The position numbers were made by a program, and so were the translations under genes. A stretch of 5,331 nucleotides of DNA from Bacteroidales bacterium (GTDB lineage: Bacteria > Bacteroidota > Bacteroidia > Bacteroidales > Bacteroidaceae), in the NCBI GenBank assembly GCA_004552195.1, contig SFPC01000104.1, positions 1-5,331 on the forward strand, written 5' to 3'. The notes below the pieces were generated by a model. It had not been told where the DNA came from. It saw only the letters and a program-made list of their open reading frames with translations, and did no database searches. Shown here one piece after another: positions 5,057 to 5,331 of the stretch. How positions within the stretch are numbered: the first letter of the stretch is position 1; every line of letters begins with the position of its first letter.

Positions 5057-5087
5057 CAAAAATAGTTTTTTTGAGTGAAAAAACAAA
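5057..5087 (-). promoter_or_regulatory. Bacteroidetes-type promoter of the lolA-trxB unit
   Basis: On the minus strand TTTG (5084-5087), 19 bases, then TATTTTTG (5057-5064): exact matches to both boxes and the usual spacing. Transcription should start near 5050, leaving a leader of about 24 bases before the ATG at 5026. This is the best promoter in the window and also decides the start codon of the LolA-like gene. Confidence 0.75.
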
Positions 5088-5331
5088 AGGGGAAGCCATT
5101 CAAATTCATGAATGAGGAATAAGGGTTTAATTTATTACTGAAGTATCAAGTATTGGAAAACAACCTGCAAAAAAGGAAACGGAACAAATCGCCTTTTCCG
5201 CCCCAACAATCCCCCTCCTTTATACGCATTTTATCCGCAAAAAAAGCATTCACACCTTCACACAATGGCTTTTTCTTCCTGATTTTCAGGCGGTTAAAGT
5301 GTGAAGGTTTGCTCTTTCAAGTCTTCACAAG
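5088..5331. other. Gene-free stretch at the right edge
   Basis: With the leader and promoter, 5027-5331 is about 305 bases without a credible gene. Short minus-strand frames exist, but none has a sensible start or reads like protein. The left half is plain AT-rich spacer; the right half holds the CTTCACAC-based inverted repeat. Confidence 0.6.
5251..5307. repeat. Nested inverted repeat built on CTTCACAC
   Basis: CCTTCACAC (5255-5263) is inverted exactly at 5299-5307, and 12 of 13 bases match when extended by four outward. Inside the loop CCTGA/TCAGG (5278-5290) forms a second perfect small hairpin. Further partial copies, ttcacac at 5249-5254 and cttcaca at 5323-5329, suggest a repeat family continuing past the window. 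It could act as a terminator for a gene to the right or be a repetitive intergenic element. Confidence 0.55.

Noticed and set aside
5027..5086. Longer start for the LolA-like gene at 5086
   Set aside because: The start lies in the -33 promoter box, upstream of the expected transcription start, and would bury the signal peptide.
5125..5225. AAGGAGG-like sequence on the minus strand, suggesting a small gene
   Set aside because: The frames after it have only TTG-type starts, end within about 30 codons and do not read like protein; Bacteroidetes rarely rely on such sites.

Overview
The window looks like chromosomal DNA of a Bacteroidales bacterium (Bacteroides, Phocaeicola or Prevotella type). 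Three kinds of evidence point there. The proteins have Bacteroidetes-style sequences (a LolA-like carrier paired with TrxB, an AmtB with an N-terminal signal segment, a short uracil-DNA glycosylase relative). Three genes are preceded by the Bacteroidetes promoter pattern TTTG, 18-19 bases, TAnnTTTG, and Shine-Dalgarno sequences are weak or absent. The spaces between genes hold the AT-rich 'attcattattc', 'taacctcataac' and 'cttcacac' repeats that I associate with this group. Every gene I can support lies on the minus strand, so transcription runs from right to left.

Right part (about 3390-5331): a two-gene unit. A secreted LolA-like lipoprotein carrier (4388-5026) starts behind a textbook promoter at 5057-5087. 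Thioredoxin reductase TrxB (3390-4322) follows after 65 bases and ends just before a perfect hairpin at 3359-3377. The last 244 bases (5088-5331) hold no gene I can support, only a nested inverted repeat built on CTTCACAC.

Middle part (1032-3389): a uracil-DNA glycosylase superfamily protein (2521-3105) and the ammonium channel AmtB (1032-2390). Between trxB and the glycosylase lies a dense repeat island (about 3122-3321): a 30-base direct repeat in two copies, a 17-base perfect inverted repeat, and a potentially folded block in the likely glycosylase leader. AmtB has its own promoter (2470-2499), a palindrome at the expected transcription start, and a probable terminator at 956-977. No PII (glnK) gene adjoins amtB on either side.

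Left part (1-1000): visibly more AT-rich, with only small or incomplete genes that I do not recognise. They are a 63-codon frame with no ATG (606-797), a 51-residue protein behind a good promoter (307-462), and a gene cut by the window edge (1-279). The last carries the most unusual signal in the window: a 20-of-21-base inverted repeat inside the coding frame (1-21 and 178-198), which could mark a DNA inversion site.

The middle and right genes are ordinary housekeeping functions: ammonium uptake, base-excision repair, thiol redox and envelope lipoprotein sorting. I found no clearly new multi-gene system. The points worth following are the left-edge inverted repeat, the repeat island and leader at 3122-3321, and the small unidentified genes.
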